Made by a program: the position numbers and the translations under genes. The notes beneath the pieces were generated by a model. It was not told the origin of the DNA, did no database searches, and saw only the letters and a list, made by a program, of their open reading frames with translations. Below are positions 11,901 to 21,200 of a stretch of 47,353 bases of DNA, in pieces; position 1 is the stretch's first letter, and each line of letters starts with the position of its first letter. This DNA comes from Anaerophaga thermohalophila str. Valhall (GTDB taxonomy: Bacteria > Bacteroidota > Bacteroidia > Bacteroidales > Marinilabiliaceae): the NCBI RefSeq assembly GCF_000250735.1, contig NZ_AHZV01000258.1:1-47353 (forward strand). Direction: 5' to 3'.

Positions 11901-12358
11901 GTGCTTTCATCAATTCAGTTCAGGGAGGGAAAGATCATTATCTTGGGCAGCCGGCAAGTGAACTGCCAATTCCTGATCACCTTACCAATAACAGTTATTT
12001 TAAGTTCGACTACTGGACACCAGAAAATCCTGATGCCAAATATCGTCAACTCGGTTCTTATACTCCTGCTCTCGGGGCTGACTTCTCTCCTTATGTTTCA
12101 CGTAGCTTTATTCGTTTACAGGAGTTATCGCTTGCGTATAACTTTTCTTCTGAATTGTTAAGTTCTATGAGTATAAGTAGGGCAAAAGTATTTGTATCAG
12201 CAACTAACTTGTTTACAATAACCGACTGGGATGGTTGGGACCCGGAAGCCAATCAGGGGTTAACATATAACCTTAAAACACCAACTGATGGTGAAGACCA
12301 ATATAGTGCTTACCCAACCATGAAAGGATTTACAATAGGATTAAACTTTGAATTCTAA
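8945..12358 (+). CDS. SusC/RagA-family TonB-dependent transporter with STN signalling domain (PUL A)
   Basis: With the ATG at 8945 the product has 1137 residues. The start gives MKKFCHWRRDF followed by a signal peptide ending near VTYSQ, the usual form for this group. Domains in order: secretin/TonB short N-terminal (STN) domain (about 40-122), carboxypeptidase-regulatory-like domain (about 135-215; VRGTVADQKGEAIPGVTVTVKGTTRGTITD), plug domain preceded by DEVVVVGYGT, then the outer-membrane beta-barrel ending in aromatic-rich GLNFEF. It should import oligosaccharides across the outer membrane with TonB energy and, through STN, signal to the adjacent FecR-like protein. It is followed 12 bases later by its SusD partner. 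The distal part is visibly richer in AT than the GH2 gene downstream. Confidence 0.96.
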   Translation: MKKFCHWRRDFAEFLPRKVLLAMRLSLGLFLLVSFQTIASVTYSQDTKVTVKMNHAQVKEVLKEIERSSEFYFVYNNELIDVERVVNVEARNQKIKDILDALFSDEGVSYTVMGRQIVLSPEELMAENIDQPQQKTVRGTVADQKGEAIPGVTVTVKGTTRGTITDVDGNFSLSIPADAEVLVFSFVGMRTQEVPIEDENTFNVSLEEDLVGLDEVVVVGYGTMKKSDLTGAVARADMSALDNSPNVNVLQGLKGTVPGLNIGAVTTAGGNPEISIRGRNSISGTTSPLIVLDGIIFRGEFTDINPNDIESIDVLKDASSSAIYGSQGANGVLLITTKKAERMSKPVIEYSGKYTTQSLINKDINRLDREGFLNQLADVYISESRMGADLLQRNPDFDVVPLFRDGAVAEGYADETDTDWWNLLSNPNPYIQDHSLSLRGKNELTSYFVSFGYTDQENMVKNDTYERYSVRVNLNANVTDWLKVGTQSFFNVSDFSGSDPGFSSLCYIPALVNPYNEDGSFVEQIYLGNTNPLLTVKNPDEDIRRTLSGNFFADISIPWISGLNYRINYSKNMVTYKDYNFNPYANSGLGSANKYIANRDEMTFDNIISYENDFGLHSIQGTFVYGIEERKYENTNAASENFTDKTLGYNELQAGQSDLNSVSSDAWKETGLYNMLRAVYTYNDRYILTGTVRRDGFSGFGSKNKFGVFPSGAIAWRMSEENFIRNNFNWIDNLKLRLSYGTGGNRTIGRYATMAQITSELPGDRTGGYLYGDGATGELTQAVQTLANEDLKWETTASTNLGVDFSFLGGKLFGNYEFYISKTTDLLYDINIPSMNGIFQTSIPTNIGELKNVGHEISITGVPVKTNDLEWTITGNFSTNKNEVVTILGLDNDGDGNEDDLISSNIFIGESLGTIYDYNIIGMWQVSDYNAGNIPNGFTYGTYKVEDINDDGEYTPEDDRKILGYSDPLYRFSIRNTLKYKNFELSAFINSVQGGKDHYLGQPASELPIPDHLTNNSYFKFDYWTPENPDAKYRQLGSYTPALGADFSPYVSRSFIRLQELSLAYNFSSELLSSMSISRAKVFVSATNLFTITDWDGWDPEANQGLTYNLKTPTDGEDQYSAYPTMKGFTIGLNFEF

Positions 12359-12370
12359 AATTTACCAGAC

Positions 12371-14062
12371 ATGAAAAAGATTGGAATTATAATAACATCT
12401 TTATTACTAATGATGATTTGGTCATGTAATGAAGATGAATGGCTGAAGGAAGAGCCTTTATCATTTTATACAACTGAAAATTCATATACAACTACAGTTC
12501 AGTTTAGGCAGGCATTGAATTTTCTATATGACTATCTGCGTGAGATGCATTGGGTAAATGGTGATCAGACTGTTGTTATGTACTTTGGTGATTTAGCCTA
12601 TGGTGGAACCGATTACCCTGATCAAAAGTTCAACAATCTGGATGCTTTTCTTACTCCTACCACTTATGTTTCCGAAACTTATTGGGATAGGGCATATATC
12701 TCTATTTCCAATGCCAACACGATTCTTAATCGAATAGAATTAACGAATCAGGTTAGCGATGATGATAAAGAAATAATTAAAGGTGAGGCTTTGTTTTTCA
12801 GAGCTTTATGGTATAACTTTTTAGCAAATCTTTATGGTGGAGTTCCTATTACTCTGGAAGAAGAGTCTTCTCCAAGAAGAGATTATGAAAAAGCGACTCG
12901 CCAGAGTGTATATGAACAAGCTCGGTCTGATCTGGAAGAAGCAATAGGACTGCTCCCCGATATTGATGATGTGAGTGATGGGATGGTAAGTTTGCAGGCT
13001 GCCCAACATTTGCTTACAGAAGTGTACATTTCGCTTGAAAATTATACCGCAGCTATCAATACTGCAAGTGCAGTAATAAATCATCCGTCAATGGGATTGA
13101 TGACATCACGCTTTGGGACACGAGCTGAAGAACCAGGAGACCCATATTGGGACTTGTTTCAATATGGAAATCAAAACAGGGAAAGTGGAAATACCGAGTC
13201 TATTATGGTATTTCAGTATGAGTATAAAAATTCAGGATCAGATTATTCACTGGATCATCCCCGCTTTCTATTGCCTTTTTACTGGAATTTAAATGTTGAA
13301 GCTGCTGATGGGGGCGAGGTACTGGGGTTTACTGATTTTACAGAAAATAAAGGCGGACGCGGTATTGGTGTCATGCATCCTACAGATTATTTTTTGTACG
13401 ATATATGGGGAGAAGATGGAACCGAGGATTACAGGAATTCTCCGTACATGATTGCTCGTGATTTTAAAATAGATAATCCTGAAGCTGCAGGATTTGGCGA
13501 ATGGATAATTGCAGACGGATGGCTTCAGGAAAGATTTGAGCTGCGCCATTTTTATCCATTTATATTGAAATTTTCACGAACAAGTAATTTACCGGATGAC
13601 GCTTACGCTAAGAATACGGATGGATCTATTAAAACAACAGCATTAGGCGAAAAAGTTCTTGCCTATTCATGGGGGAGTCTGAGTGCTAATTCATCCTTGA
13701 AAGATGAGTATTTTTACCGATTAGCTGAAACTTATCTGTTGAGAGCTGAAGCATACTTAAAAAATGATCAGCCAGATATGGCATTGAATGATATTAATGC
13801 TTTGAGAGATAGGGCAAATGCTACGCCTGCTCAATTATCCGAGATTGACATAGATTATATTTTGGATGAAAGAATGAGAGAACTATATTTCGAGAGGTTC
13901 CGATTAGAGACATTATGTCGAATGGGAAAACTTGTTGAGCGTGCCCGTGATCATAGTCCAATAGGTTATAATGTAGGCGATCATCAGAATTTGTTCCCGA
14001 TTCCTTATAGTGCGATTGAAACGAATATTTCTGTTGAAATAGAACAAAACCCCGGGTATTAG
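12371..14062 (+). CDS. SusD/RagB-family outer-membrane glycan-binding lipoprotein (PUL A)
   Basis: The 563-residue protein starts with a lipoprotein signal (MKKIGIIITSLLLMMIWSC, Cys19). It has the usual SusD features: helical TPR-like stretches (GEALFFRALWYNFLANLYGGVPI; RLAETYLLRAEAYLKNDQPDMALNDINALRDRA) and the C-terminal ending DHQNLFPIPYSAIETN...EQNPGY. It forms the lid over the SusC barrel and binds glycan at the cell surface. The gene is 12 bases behind susC and followed by a strong terminator. Its base composition is very AT-rich (for example 12721-12780 has 16 G/C in 60). Confidence 0.96.
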   Translation: MKKIGIIITSLLLMMIWSCNEDEWLKEEPLSFYTTENSYTTTVQFRQALNFLYDYLREMHWVNGDQTVVMYFGDLAYGGTDYPDQKFNNLDAFLTPTTYVSETYWDRAYISISNANTILNRIELTNQVSDDDKEIIKGEALFFRALWYNFLANLYGGVPITLEEESSPRRDYEKATRQSVYEQARSDLEEAIGLLPDIDDVSDGMVSLQAAQHLLTEVYISLENYTAAINTASAVINHPSMGLMTSRFGTRAEEPGDPYWDLFQYGNQNRESGNTESIMVFQYEYKNSGSDYSLDHPRFLLPFYWNLNVEAADGGEVLGFTDFTENKGGRGIGVMHPTDYFLYDIWGEDGTEDYRNSPYMIARDFKIDNPEAAGFGEWIIADGWLQERFELRHFYPFILKFSRTSNLPDDAYAKNTDGSIKTTALGEKVLAYSWGSLSANSSLKDEYFYRLAETYLLRAEAYLKNDQPDMALNDINALRDRANATPAQLSEIDIDYILDERMRELYFERFRLETLCRMGKLVERARDHSPIGYNVGDHQNLFPIPYSAIETNISVEIEQNPGY

Positions 14063-14092
14063 CCATAGTTTGTTGATTAAGTATGATTAAAC

Positions 14093-14123
14093 AATCTTCC
14101 CCGGTTATATATCGGGGAAGATT
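14093..14123 (+). terminator. Rho-independent-type hairpin after susD (PUL A)
   Basis: AATCTTCCCCG (14093-14103) pairs perfectly with CGGGGAAGATT (14113-14123) around a 9-base loop. It sits 31 bases after the susD stop and should separate or attenuate expression of the downstream GH2 gene. Confidence 0.75.
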
Positions 14124-14239
14124 ATTCTATCAATGAAAGTGCTTTTATTTTACTTTTATATAAAATTATGTTCTAACAATACAAGATTAACTAACTATTC
14201 AAATTCATTGATGTTTTGGACTCATAAAGCCTTCAAATC

Positions 14240-17143
14240 ATGACAAATTCAAATTTTCATTCGAACCTTCGGTCTTTTTTTGAAAAGACTCTTCCCTTGT
14301 TGTTAAGCATTATTCTTTTCGCTTGCAATAATGGAAATGAAAAGAAAGCTGATTCATTTGCTTCTGTTCGCGAGCGGATTTCCATAAACCAGGGTTGGCG
14401 CTTTTTTAAATACAATTCAATAGAAGATGCCGACAGCCTGATTTACGATGTTCGTCCGCAGAATTTTGACAGGAACGACGTAAAAGATGCCGACGCGAAG
14501 CCCACGGAGGCGGTTGCTGTTGAGCGCAGGCAAAAGGTGTTGAAACCCTGGGTGATGCCGTCGGGCAATGCTTTTTTAAAAGATAGTTCGGCGCATTATC
14601 AGCGACCCGAAGGCAATCCGGGAAAAGATTTTGTATTCGTTCAGAAGGATTTTGACGACAGTGGATGGGAAATTGTGAATCTCCCTCACGATTGGGCCAT
14701 TGAAGGGCCTTTTATGGAAGGTTGGGATGTAGTAGTAGGCGGTGGTATGGGGCGACTTCCAGGTCCGGGGGTGGCCTGGTATCGCAAAGAACTCAGTATT
14801 CCTGCTTCTGATGAAGGCAAGCGCTTCTTTTTACAGGTAGACGGGGCCATGTCTTATTCCATCGTTTGGTGCAACGGACAAATTGTTGGCGGTTGGCCTT
14901 ACGGGTACAATTCCTGGCGACTTGATCTCACACCTTACGTAAAACCCGGCGAGGAAAATCAATTGGCTATCAGGGTTGATAATCCTCCGCATTCATCACG
15001 CTGGTACCCGGGAGGCGGTATTTATCGCAATGTCTGGTTGATAAAAACGGCGCCGGTTCACATTGCCCAGTGGGGAACTTTTGCTTCCTGTCGTGATGTC
15101 TCCAATGAAACGGCAACAGTCGATTTTGATGTAGTGTTAAAGAATCAGTCATCTGAAGAATCGACTGTTGAAGTGCGCACCGATTTCTTTCTGCTCGATG
15201 AAAATGATAAAATAAACGGCGACGTAGTAACCGGCATTGATCCGGTGGCCATTACCATACAAGCCGGGGGAGAGCAAAGGATCAGTCGGTCGGCTGTTAT
15301 CGAAAACCCGAAGTTATGGGGGCCACAGCCAACGCAAAAACCGAACCGGTATATGGCTGTAACCTCGGTATTTCAGGATGGCGACAAGATTGACGAACTC
15401 GACACAAAGTTCGGAATACGATCTCTTGAATTTGATGGCGACAGCGGTCTTTTTGTCAATGGCGAACGAATATTCATAAAAGGGGTGAACCTGCATCATG
15501 ATTTGGGGCCGCTTGGCGCGGCTTTCAACAAAAGAGCGGCGGAGCGGCAGCTGGAATTATTACAGGAGATGGGATGTAATGCCGTTCGTATGGCACATAA
15601 TCCGCCGGCCCCTGAATTTCTTGACCTGACCGATAAGATGGGATTCCTGGTTGTCAATGAAATTTTTGATGTATGGAAACGAAAAAAGACACCGCTTGAT
15701 TTTCATCTGATTTTTCCCGACTGGCACGAACAGGATATGAGAGCCTTTATCCGGCGCGACAGGAATCATCCTTCTGTGATACTTTGGAGCATGGGTAATG
15801 AAGTTGGAGAACAGTATACAGGAGAAGAAGGAGCTGAAGTGGGTCACCGGCTTTACGATATTATCAAAGAAGAAGACAATACCCGTCCGGTAACCGCTTC
15901 CATGAATTATGCCAAGCCACACATGCCATTTCCTGAAACGATGGATGTGATCAACCTCAATTACCAAGGCGAAGGCATCAGGAATACGCCTGCCCATGAA
16001 GGGTTGGATGGGATCCGGACGCCGCCTTTATATCCTGATTTCCATGAAAAATTTCCCGACAAACTGATCCTAAGCAGTGAGAATGCGGCAACTGTCAGTA
16101 CACGGGGGGAGTATATCTTCCCGGTTCAGAAAGGGACTAGTTTGCCCGTTCAGGAAGGGCAGGGCGGTAATAAGGAAACCGGTTATGTCAGCGATTATGG
16201 AATTTATGCCGTGGAATTCGGGTCGTCTCCCGATAAGGTGTTTAAAGCTAAAGACCAACATCCCTTTGTGGGCGGTGGTTTTGTGTGGAGCGGTATTGAT
16301 TACCTGGGAGAGCCTACGCCTTATTATTTATCAAGGAGTTCTTATTTCGGCATTATTGATCTGGCCGGATTCAAAAAGGATCGCTTCTATCAGTATCAGT
16401 CTCGGTGGCGCCCCGACCTGCCGGTGGCGCATATATTGCCGCACTGGAACTGGCCCGAACGCGTTGGAAAGGTTACGCCCGTGCATGTCTTCACTTCCGG
16501 CGATGCAGCAGAATTGTTTCTCAATGGTAAATCTCTCGGACGTAAAGCCAAGGGAGCGTATGAATACCGATTGCGATGGGATGATGTGGTTTATGAGCCC
16601 GGCGAGTTGAAAGTTGTGGCTTACAAAAACGGGGAGAAATGGGCCGAAGATGTGATGAAAACAACCGGTGAGGCGGCCAAAATAGAGCTTTCAGCCGACA
16701 GGCCCGAATTCAGGTTTGATGGTGATGATCTATGCTTTGTAACGGTCAGGGTAACCGATAATGAAGGGTTGACCGTTCCCCGTGCAAAGCAACTTATCCG
16801 GTTTAGTATTGACGGCCCGGGTGAAATTGTAGCTACAGCCAATGGTGACCAGACCAACATGGTGCCGTTTCCGTCGCACAAGCGACAGGTGTTTAATGGC
16901 CTGGCTTTGATTATTGTGCGTGGATTGGATGATTCAAAAGTGCCTGTCCGGTTAAAAGCGGAAGGTGAAGGGCTGCAAAGTGCAGTTATTGAGATGAGAA
17001 ATTCTCTACAGCTTAATCATAAACAACGAAATCACGAACATACAAACCGCCACAATGGCTCCGCCGATAAAGGCGAAGCCGGTACCGCCAATCATATAAA
17101 AGAAGCCGATGCTGACAGGGCCGAGTGTTTGGCCAATACGTAG
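14240..17143 (+). CDS. GH2 family glycoside hydrolase lipoprotein (beta-galactosidase type, PUL A)
   Basis: The 967-residue product has a lipoprotein signal with lipobox LFAC (Cys30). It shows the GH2 sugar-binding domain (GWRFFKYNS...LPHDWAIEGPF), Ig-like domain and TIM barrel, then C-terminal DUF4982-like and Ig-like domains. Acid/base Glu521 lies in WSMGNEVGEQ and the likely nucleophile Glu614 in LSSENAATVSTRGEY. The last recognisable strand is near LKAEGEGLQSAVIEM (about residue 920). The final 45 or so residues (NSLQLNHKQRNHEHTNRHNG onward) are polar, low in order and encoded antisense to the convergent MFS gene, so the natural stop was probably lost. The exact substrate is not known; beta-galactosidase or a related beta-glycosidase is likely. 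Confidence 0.9.
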   Translation: MTNSNFHSNLRSFFEKTLPLLLSIILFACNNGNEKKADSFASVRERISINQGWRFFKYNSIEDADSLIYDVRPQNFDRNDVKDADAKPTEAVAVERRQKVLKPWVMPSGNAFLKDSSAHYQRPEGNPGKDFVFVQKDFDDSGWEIVNLPHDWAIEGPFMEGWDVVVGGGMGRLPGPGVAWYRKELSIPASDEGKRFFLQVDGAMSYSIVWCNGQIVGGWPYGYNSWRLDLTPYVKPGEENQLAIRVDNPPHSSRWYPGGGIYRNVWLIKTAPVHIAQWGTFASCRDVSNETATVDFDVVLKNQSSEESTVEVRTDFFLLDENDKINGDVVTGIDPVAITIQAGGEQRISRSAVIENPKLWGPQPTQKPNRYMAVTSVFQDGDKIDELDTKFGIRSLEFDGDSGLFVNGERIFIKGVNLHHDLGPLGAAFNKRAAERQLELLQEMGCNAVRMAHNPPAPEFLDLTDKMGFLVVNEIFDVWKRKKTPLDFHLIFPDWHEQDMRAFIRRDRNHPSVILWSMGNEVGEQYTGEEGAEVGHRLYDIIKEEDNTRPVTASMNYAKPHMPFPETMDVINLNYQGEGIRNTPAHEGLDGIRTPPLYPDFHEKFPDKLILSSENAATVSTRGEYIFPVQKGTSLPVQEGQGGNKETGYVSDYGIYAVEFGSSPDKVFKAKDQHPFVGGGFVWSGIDYLGEPTPYYLSRSSYFGIIDLAGFKKDRFYQYQSRWRPDLPVAHILPHWNWPERVGKVTPVHVFTSGDAAELFLNGKSLGRKAKGAYEYRLRWDDVVYEPGELKVVAYKNGEKWAEDVMKTTGEAAKIELSADRPEFRFDGDDLCFVTVRVTDNEGLTVPRAKQLIRFSIDGPGEIVATANGDQTNMVPFPSHKRQVFNGLALIIVRGLDDSKVPVRLKAEGEGLQSAVIEMRNSLQLNHKQRNHEHTNRHNGSADKGEAGTANHIKEADADRAECLANT

Positions 17144-18151
17144 AATCATCCCGTTGATGGACATAAAACCTGCACGGACATTAATAGGGGCATAGGTAAC
17201 CAACACATTCGGAACGCTTGGTATCATTATGCCATGGGCTATGCCGAAACATATAATGGGAAAAACGAGTTGCCATGCCTGCGAGACAAAAGCAATGGCG
17301 AGCATCGATACACCATAAAGCACAAATCCGAGTTTGAATATCCGGAGCGGTTTCAGGTGACGCTGAATTCGTCCCAGCTGGGATGATACAATGGCGGTTA
17401 CGACCGAAAAAGCAGACATTGTAAGCCCGATATGCCACGCTTCTGCATGGAACCTTTCTTTTAGTAATTGCGGGAAATAAGTAAGATATGAACCATATAA
17501 AATAACAAACATGAGGATATTGATCAGAAAAAGTCCCCATACGGTTTTTTTGTTAATGTAACTCCATACTTCTTTGATGTAATCGGAAAGGGAGACCTTT
17601 TTTGTTGGTTCGGGATTTTTCAGGCAAAGCATCAGTAATATTGCCGTGGGAATTGCCAACAAAGTCAGCAAAAAAGGGAATTGCCACCCGGCCATGGCCA
17701 AAGCTCCGCCAATGCCGGGATATATTGCAGTTCCGATGCTTAAGACACTTGCGTTGTAGCCCATAACCGTTGCACGGCGTTCGCCGGAAAACAAATCGCC
17801 AATCAGTGTTACATTCAACGAGCCAAGTGGTGCGGCTCCCAATCCCTGGAAAAAACGTAGAGCCAGTAATACTTCCCAGTCGCGGGTGAAGAAGCAGGCA
17901 ACTCCTGAAGCACCAAATAAAAGCAGTGAGGGTAACAGTATTTTTTTGCGGCCCCATTTATCGGCCAAAAGACCGGCAAATGGAGCTAAAAAAATACCGG
18001 GAAACGTGAATATCGTTATCAGCAATGCTACCTGGGTGGGAGTGATGCTAAAGCGTTCTACAATTTGCGGTAATGCAGGTGTTATACTGGCAACCCCCAT
18101 AACCGCAACAAGTGTGATTAAAAATATGACAGTAATATTCCTTCTATCCAT
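17006..18151 (-). CDS. Major facilitator superfamily transporter
   Basis: With the start at 18151 (MDRRNITVIFLITLVAVMG) the protein has 381 residues and about 12 hydrophobic segments. The loop between helices 2 and 3 carries the MFS signature GLLADKWGRKKIL. It resembles drug/metabolite-proton antiporters of the DHA1 type, but the substrate cannot be read from sequence. An upstream in-frame ATG at 18187 would add 12 residues without hydrophobic character and is less likely. The last 138 bases overlap the 3' end of the convergent GH2 gene. It may export or import sugars released by PUL A, but its opposite orientation makes that link weak. Confidence 0.88.
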   Translation of the reverse strand: MDRRNITVIFLITLVAVMGVASITPALPQIVERFSITPTQVALLITIFTFPGIFLAPFAGLLADKWGRKKILLPSLLLFGASGVACFFTRDWEVLLALRFFQGLGAAPLGSLNVTLIGDLFSGERRATVMGYNASVLSIGTAIYPGIGGALAMAGWQFPFLLTLLAIPTAILLMLCLKNPEPTKKVSLSDYIKEVWSYINKKTVWGLFLINILMFVILYGSYLTYFPQLLKERFHAEAWHIGLTMSAFSVVTAIVSSQLGRIQRHLKPLRIFKLGFVLYGVSMLAIAFVSQAWQLVFPIICFGIAHGIMIPSVPNVLVTYAPINVRAGFMSINGMILRIGQTLGPVSIGFFYMIGGTGFAFIGGAIVAVCMFVISLFMIKL

Positions 18152-18267
18152 GAATTGAAAATTTTCGGGCAAAGGTATGAAAACCATAGATTTTTGGATA
18201 CAAGATTCCAGATGAGTCGTGTATATTATTAAGACAAATGACTATTAAAAATACCCCAAATAACCAT

Positions 18268-21200
18268 CTATTGATTTATATTCTCTCTCTGAAACTCGCT
18301 GGGTAATTTCCCAAATTGTTTATGGAAGCATTTAGAAAAATAAGAAGCATTGTTAAAACCGACGAGATAACATATTTCATTAATACGGTATTCGCCTTCG
18401 ATGATCAGGCGTGCAGCTTTTTTTAGTTTATACACACGGATGTAATCATTTGGGGTCATCCCTGAAATACCTTTTATTTTACGTTGAAGATTAGAACGGC
18501 TCATCGACATAGCATTGGCCAAATGACTAATTGAATAATCGGGAGTGGTCATATTGTGCTCTATCTCATCGTTAAGTTCGTTTAAAAATTCTTCATCCTT
18601 TTTGTTGTTTGCGATGCTTCCGTAGGGGACAAAAGGTGAGTTGGCAAATTTTTCGAGCAGTCGTTCGCGGTTGCGAATGAGGCTGTGTATCTGTGCCTTT
18701 AGGTAATCTACTGAAAAAGGTTTCTCAATATAACTGTCTGCCCCTACATCCAGCCCCTGTATTTTGGTCTCAACGTTGGTCCGTGCAGAAAGGAGAATGA
18801 TGGGAAGATGGCTGTATTGTTTGTTTTCGCGCGTTTTCTGAACCAGCTCAAGACCGTCAACTTCAGGCATCACAATATCACTGATAATAATATCGATACT
18901 TTCGTTTTCAAGAAGCTTCATGGCTTCTTTACCGTTAGAGGCTTTGTGAACAATGTATTCCACCTTCAGGTTTCGTTCGAGAAAATTGCACAGGTCTTCA
19001 TTGTCTTCCACGATCAGTAAGTTGGGTTTTCCGTTGGCATTTGAGAGGGATGAATCCGACTTTTCAGTTATTTTTTCCGATACAGACTTTGAGTCGGATT
19101 TAACGGTCATTTTGCTTTTGCTCAGGTTGGTGCTTATTCTGACGATAAAGACAGAACCCTGTTGATGTGGGGGGGTTTTCAGAAAAATTGTACCTTCGTG
19201 TTTTTCGGCCAGTTGTCTTGAAAAGGCCAGCCCGATGCCCGTTCCGTATTTTTTATCGTCTTTGTTTGTTCCTTCTATCTGGAAGAATGGATCAAATATC
19301 CGATTCCGGTATTTTTCTTCAACTCCCGGGCCATCATCTGTTACAGAAATCTCTATGAAATCATCCTTTTTCCTGAGGTCAATGACTATTTTTTCATGTG
19401 CAAATTTCAGGGCATTGGTCATTAAATTACTAATGATCTTTGTTAAGGCTTCGCGGTCAGCATTAAAAGTAAGCGGCTCTTTAGGTGTGTTTGTCTGAAG
19501 AGTAATCTTTTTTTGAGAGGCTGCGGCTTTAAATCTGTAGCAGACATCTGTTATCAGTGTGTTAAAATTAACCGGTTCGAAGTTTGGTGTATAACTGTTT
19601 TCTTCAATTTTACGAAAATCGAGTAATTGATTGACCAGATTTAGCAGTCGCTCTGCATTTTTGTCGATGATCTTAATGTTTTCATTTACTTCCGGTTGAA
19701 CGGGACCTGCTGTTTTGATGCAATCGAGGGGAGCTTTAATAAGACTGATGGGGGTACGAATTTCATGAGCGATGTTGGTAAAAAAATTAATTTTTGACAG
19801 GTATATCTCTTTTTCTTTCTTCACTCTGAATTCTTCAAGTTTCTTTTCATGTTTTGTATGCGAGATTTTCAGGTAAACTCTTGCGATGGACAAGACCATG
19901 ACGATGAATAGAACAAAATACAAAGCATAGGCATAATTGGTTTTCCATAGGGGCGGAAGAATTTCAATGACCAGAGCGTCTCCTTCATTATTCCAGAGGC
20001 CATCGTTATTGGAGCCTTTTACTCTGAAAACGTATTTACCCGGAGCTAAGTTGATGTATGACACCTGGTTTTGACTACCGGTAGTTATCCAGTTGTTGTT
20101 GAGATTTTCCAGAATATAAGCATCCGGTTTTTTGAACGTGCCTGAAAACTGAGGTTGACAAAACTGATCCGGAATGAAGCCTGATTATGTTTCAGTCTGA
20201 TTTGTTTTGTGGTGTGCAGTGTCCTGTTATAGGAGGAGTCTTCTTTTGAGGAGGCGGGTTTATCAAGCAGTTCAAATTTTGTGATAAACACGGGAGGGAC
20301 ATATTTGTTCTTTTTGAGTTCGTTTGGATAAAAAGCATTGAAACCGTTGATTCCACCAAAATAGAATTTACCGTTGCTTGCTTTATATGTTGAGCGATAA
20401 TTAAACTGGTTACTTTGCAGACCATCTTCCTGCGTATAGGTTTTAATGTCGAGAGTAGCAGGATTTATTCTTGAAATACCTTTATTTGTGCTTACCCATA
20501 TGTTACCATGGTTATCATCTACCACGCCGTAGGCTACATTGTTGGGCAATCCTTTGCTTTGATCGACAGTCAGAAAATCATCCGTATCATAGTTGTATTT
20601 ACAAATTCCTCTACCTTCGCTCGAAAACCAGAGCCTGTGCTGCTCGTCCTGGTAAACATCGGTAATCTTATTAAAGCAAAGGGAGGTTTTGTCTTTAATA
20701 TCGTGCCTGTAATTTATCCACTTTTCAGTATCACGATCTCTCTTAAATACGCCTTCTCCATAGCAGGCAACCCAGAAGTTTCCCAGGTGATCTTCTGTCA
20801 TGTCATAAACAAATCCCGTAATTTCAGGGATACGGGTAAAATTGTCTTTATCCGGATTATACCGGCTCAATCCGAATGGCGTTCCCACAAAAAGAGTCCC
20901 TGCTTTAGACTGATACAGTGAGAAGATGCAATTGTCGTTGATGGTGTTCGTGTCGTTTTCGTTGTATTGGTAGTTCTTAAATTTGCCGGTATTCAAATCC
21001 ATTAAATCAAGTCCCCTTGAAAATGTTCCTATCCAAAGCCGGTTATTGTCCAGCACCAAAGCATGTATATTGTGATAGCTGATGCTGTTTTTATCATCAT
21101 CGGGAAGATAGGATGTGAATTTTTTTGTTTTGGTATTAAAATAGTTCAGTCCTCCATCCTCGGTGGCTATCCATAAATTACCAGCCGGGTCTTCGCAAAA

